A stretch of DNA of 7,602 nucleotides from Treponema sp. (lineage in GTDB: Bacteria > Spirochaetota > Spirochaetia > Treponematales > Breznakiellaceae): assembly GCA_031281855.1 (NCBI GenBank), contig JAITEW010000124.1:1-7602 (forward strand), in the 5' to 3' direction. The notes beneath the pieces are model-generated. The model saw only the letters and a list, made by a program, of their open reading frames with translations, was not told the DNA's origin and did no database searches. This document shows, piece after piece, positions 5,956-7,602 of this stretch. Each line of letters begins with the position of its first letter. Positions within the stretch are counted from its first letter, which is position 1. A program made the translations under genes and the position numbers.

Positions 5956-6999
5956 CTAGCTCAGGAGATCGAAAAGGCCCCCGAAAAGCTCCCTGCCTTC
6001 TGCGGCGAAAGGCCAGGAAGTAAAACATTCCCGGCTTTCCCGGATAAGTTCCAGGCCCTGGTTTCCGGCTTCTTCCAGAACCCCGGCCTTTTCCAGAGCG
6101 CCGATAAACTCTTCCACTTCAGGAGCCCCGGTCCCGGCCAGGCGGGCGGCGGAAAAACACCTGGCGGCAAAGTCCCGCTGTTCAGGATACCTGTGCAGAT
6201 AGAGGAGCACCGGGAGGCTTTTTTTGCCTTCCGTAATATCGTCCCCCCGTTTTTTACCCGGAATGCCGGTGGTCAGGTTTTTAACATCATCCAGGATCTG
6301 GAACCCTACGCCGAGTTTTTCCGCCCCTTCGCCAAGGATACGCGCCGGCCCGTCCCCTGCAGGATCGGCGCAGTAAACCCCCAGAACAGCGGCAAGCCGG
6401 GCAAGGCAGCCGGTCTTGAGGCTGCACATCAGGCGGTATTCTTCAAGCCCCGGAAGGGAATGGTAATCCCGATGCCAGGCAATATCCATGGCCTGGCCCA
6501 GGTGAAGCCGCCGCATGTATTCCCCCCAGATCCCGTAAATCCTGTTCTTTTGTTCCTGCGGAAAAGCGGAATTCTTCAAGCACGCTAAGGGAAGGAAGTA
6601 GAGAAAAGCCCCTCCGTTTATGGCCGTATCGCCGCCGTAGAGGATGTGGACCGCAGGTTTCCCCCGGCGCTCATCGGAATTGTCTTCGATGTCGTCATGG
6701 ATAAGGCTGGCGTTATGGGGGAATTCCACCAAGGGAGTCAGCGGCAGCGCCGCGGCAGCCCCGGCAGCGCCGCCCAGGCCTTCGGCTGTCAGGAGCATAA
6801 GCAGAGGCCGCCACCGTTTGCCCCCGCGGCCTACCAGGTCCCATCCGGGCCGCACCAGGAACCGGGCAAGTTCCGGAGGGACGCTGCCCCCCGGGAGGCC
6901 GAAAACCGATTCCAGCCACTCGCTGCCGGGACTTTCGGGCAGCCAGGATTGGAGGACCGCTTCAATTTTTTCTAACCGCCGGGTATACTCAGGATTCAT
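5956..6999 (-). CDS. Trans-polyprenyl diphosphate synthase (GGPP or longer chain)
   Basis: This cytosolic, Mg2+-dependent prenyltransferase lengthens allylic diphosphates with isopentenyl diphosphate. The 347-residue product has GGKRWRP (59-65) for pyrophosphate binding, the first Asp-rich motif DDIED (102-106), RRG (111-113), Q169 in LGQAMD, KTG (195-197), the second Asp-rich motif QILDDVKN (234-241) and GKKRGDDITEGKKSLP (248-263). All key residues are present. The sequence HNASLIHDDIEDNSDERRG (95-113) and the Asn ending the second motif resemble type III geranylgeranyl diphosphate synthases as I recall them. Small residues A97 and S98, five and four positions before the motif, permit products longer than farnesyl diphosphate. 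Product length cannot be fixed from sequence, so I give no gene symbol. The ATG at 6997-6999 lacks a clear Shine-Dalgarno. The gene is divergent from rlmE and lies upstream of the endopeptidase gene on the same strand, 119 bases from its ACG codon. Confidence 0.93.
   Translation of the reverse strand: MNPEYTRRLEKIEAVLQSWLPESPGSEWLESVFGLPGGSVPPELARFLVRPGWDLVGRGGKRWRPLLMLLTAEGLGGAAGAAAALPLTPLVEFPHNASLIHDDIEDNSDERRGKPAVHILYGGDTAINGGAFLYFLPLACLKNSAFPQEQKNRIYGIWGEYMRRLHLGQAMDIAWHRDYHSLPGLEEYRLMCSLKTGCLARLAAVLGVYCADPAGDGPARILGEGAEKLGVGFQILDDVKNLTTGIPGKKRGDDITEGKKSLPVLLYLHRYPEQRDFAARCFSAARLAGTGAPEVEEFIGALEKAGVLEEAGNQGLELIRESRECFTSWPFAAEGRELFGGLFDLLS
6961..6989 (+). promoter_or_regulatory. Possible rlmE promoter inside the start of the divergent gene
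   Basis: TTCAAT (6961-6966, 3 of 6) and TATACT (6984-6989, 5 of 6) are separated by 17 bases. Initiation near 6996 would leave about 47 bases of leader. The site overlaps the first codons of the polyprenyl synthase gene on the other strand. The -35 match is poor, so this is a weak call. Confidence 0.3.
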
Positions 7000-7008
7000 A
7001 TATTCTAT

Positions 7009-7014
7009 TTTATA
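7009..7014 (-). promoter_or_regulatory. Possible -10 box of the polyprenyl synthase gene
   Basis: On the minus strand TATAAA lies 9 bases before the ATG at 6999, within an A/T-rich patch. Initiation at the usual distance would fall around 7002, giving an almost leaderless mRNA. That would fit the missing Shine-Dalgarno. No -35 box is recognisable at 16-18 bases upstream. Confidence 0.25.
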
Positions 7015-7042
7015 TGACCGGGACTCATGTTGGAAGGGGATT

Positions 7043-7602
7043 GTGGCGAATTACGAAAAACCGGATTTCTGGTCTCTTAAAGCGCAGCAGGAAGGCTATC
7101 CTGCCCGTTCGGTTTACAAACTGAAGGAGATAGACGAAAAATTCGGCCTTATAAAACCGAGGCATACCTGTTTCAAAGTGCTGGATCTGGGCGCCGCGCC
7201 GGGAAGCTGGAGTCTCTACATCCTGCGGAAGCTGGGACAAAAGGGTTTCCTGGCTGCTGTTGACCTTTCCCCGCTTTCACGCCAGTACGACAGGGGCCTC
7301 TTTGAAGGCGGGAATTTCTTTTTTGTCACCGGGGATATGACATCCCCGGAAATCCGGGAAAGCCTTCTTTCCCGGGGCCCTTACCATCTCATTGTCAGCG
7401 ACGCCGCCCCGGCTACCACCGGGAACCGCTCGGTAGATACGTTCCGTTCCCTGGACCTGGCGGAAACAGCCCTGTCCTATGCGGAAAGCGCCCTGGAACC
7501 AGGAGGCGCCCTGGCGGTCAAGGTTTTTCAGGGCGGAGACACCCAGGAACTGTTAAAAAAAATCCGGGGCCTCTTTACTGTATGCAAAAGCTTTAAGCCC
7601 CA
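7043..7602 (+). CDS. rlmE: 23S rRNA (uridine-2'-O-)methyltransferase RlmE/FtsJ, N-terminal 186 residues (runs off window)
   Basis: RlmE uses S-adenosylmethionine to 2'-O-methylate a uridine in the A loop of 23S rRNA (U2552 in E. coli) late in 50S subunit assembly. The visible part contains SVYKLKEID with catalytic K26, motif I DLGAAPGSWS (48-57) for S-adenosylmethionine binding, LIVSDAAP with catalytic D120, and VKVFQGG with catalytic K160. The fourth catalytic residue, a Glu, should lie just beyond the window. The family is about 210 residues, so only about 25 residues are missing. The usual E. coli-type SDMAPNMSG is here SDAAPATTGN, a tolerated variant region. The GTG at 7043 follows GGAAGGGG closely; an ATG at 7027 is out of frame. 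The gene is divergent from the polyprenyl synthase, with 43 bases between the two starts. Confidence 0.93.
   Translation, partial: MANYEKPDFWSLKAQQEGYPARSVYKLKEIDEKFGLIKPRHTCFKVLDLGAAPGSWSLYILRKLGQKGFLAAVDLSPLSRQYDRGLFEGGNFFFVTGDMTSPEIRESLLSRGPYHLIVSDAAPATTGNRSVDTFRSLDLAETALSYAESALEPGGALAVKVFQGGDTQELLKKIRGLFTVCKSFKP

Noticed and set aside
6100..6107. Third GCCGATAA octamer
   Set aside because: Lies within the polyprenyl synthase coding sequence on the antisense strand, not ahead of any gene.
5932..6588. Plus-strand open frame of 218 codons opposite the polyprenyl synthase
   Set aside because: The minus-strand frame carries every catalytic motif of the family. This one has no recognisable domain and reflects high third-position GC.
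7027..7080. Short 17-codon frame (ATG at 7027) overlapping the rlmE start out of frame
   Set aside because: Could act as an upstream frame, but it has no convincing ribosome site and could easily be chance; not listed as a gene.
1..7602. CRISPR array, tRNA, rRNA or mobile element
   Set aside because: No regularly spaced direct repeats, cloverleaf sequence, transposase motif or terminal repeats were seen. The only tandem repeats are within the acidic coding tract.

Overview
The window is a compact, ordinary-looking bacterial chromosome segment with six protein-coding genes, two of them cut by the window edges. No RNA gene, insertion sequence, phage gene or CRISPR array is visible. Third-position GC is moderately high, starts are a mix of ATG, GTG and TTG, and two promoter-distal elements contain the octamer GCCGATAA, which matches the sigma-28 (FliA) -10 box. 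The gene content and the large acidic membrane protein look like a spirochaete, perhaps a termite-gut Treponema relative. That assignment is an impression from sequence style and was not tested by a database search.

Layout. On the minus strand, hflX (ribosome-splitting GTPase, 821-2089) is followed after 29 bases by nadE (glutamine-dependent NAD+ synthetase, 1-791, C-terminus missing), probably as one transcript. Divergent from hflX, across a short intergenic region (2090-2235) with back-to-back promoters and a near-perfect 36-base palindrome, is a large plus-strand gene (2236-4863). It encodes a two-pass membrane protein with a periplasmic Cache/PAS-like sensor domain and a long acidic cytoplasmic tail carrying degenerate 14-residue repeats. 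I do not recognise a named family for it. It runs tail-to-tail into, and overlaps by 11 bases, a minus-strand gene for a secreted LysM-M23 cell-wall endopeptidase (4853-5794 by conventional start).

The endopeptidase start is odd. A strong Shine-Dalgarno and a typical signal-peptide N-terminus lie upstream, in frame, but the codon where ATG is expected reads ACG (5834-5836). Upstream on the same strand is a trans-polyprenyl diphosphate synthase (5956-6999). Divergent from that across 43 bases is the start of rlmE (23S rRNA 2'-O-methyltransferase, from 7043, C-terminus missing).

Functional reading: two genes concern the ribosome (hflX, rlmE), one NAD synthesis (nadE), one isoprenoid chain elongation (lipid carrier or quinone side chain), and the two convergent genes concern the envelope. 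The most unusual material is the acidic-tail membrane protein and the regulatory DNA around it and the endopeptidase. Both genes carry a GCCGATAA octamer at a similar distance upstream of their starts, suggesting shared control. No gene-free stretch exceeds 300 bases.
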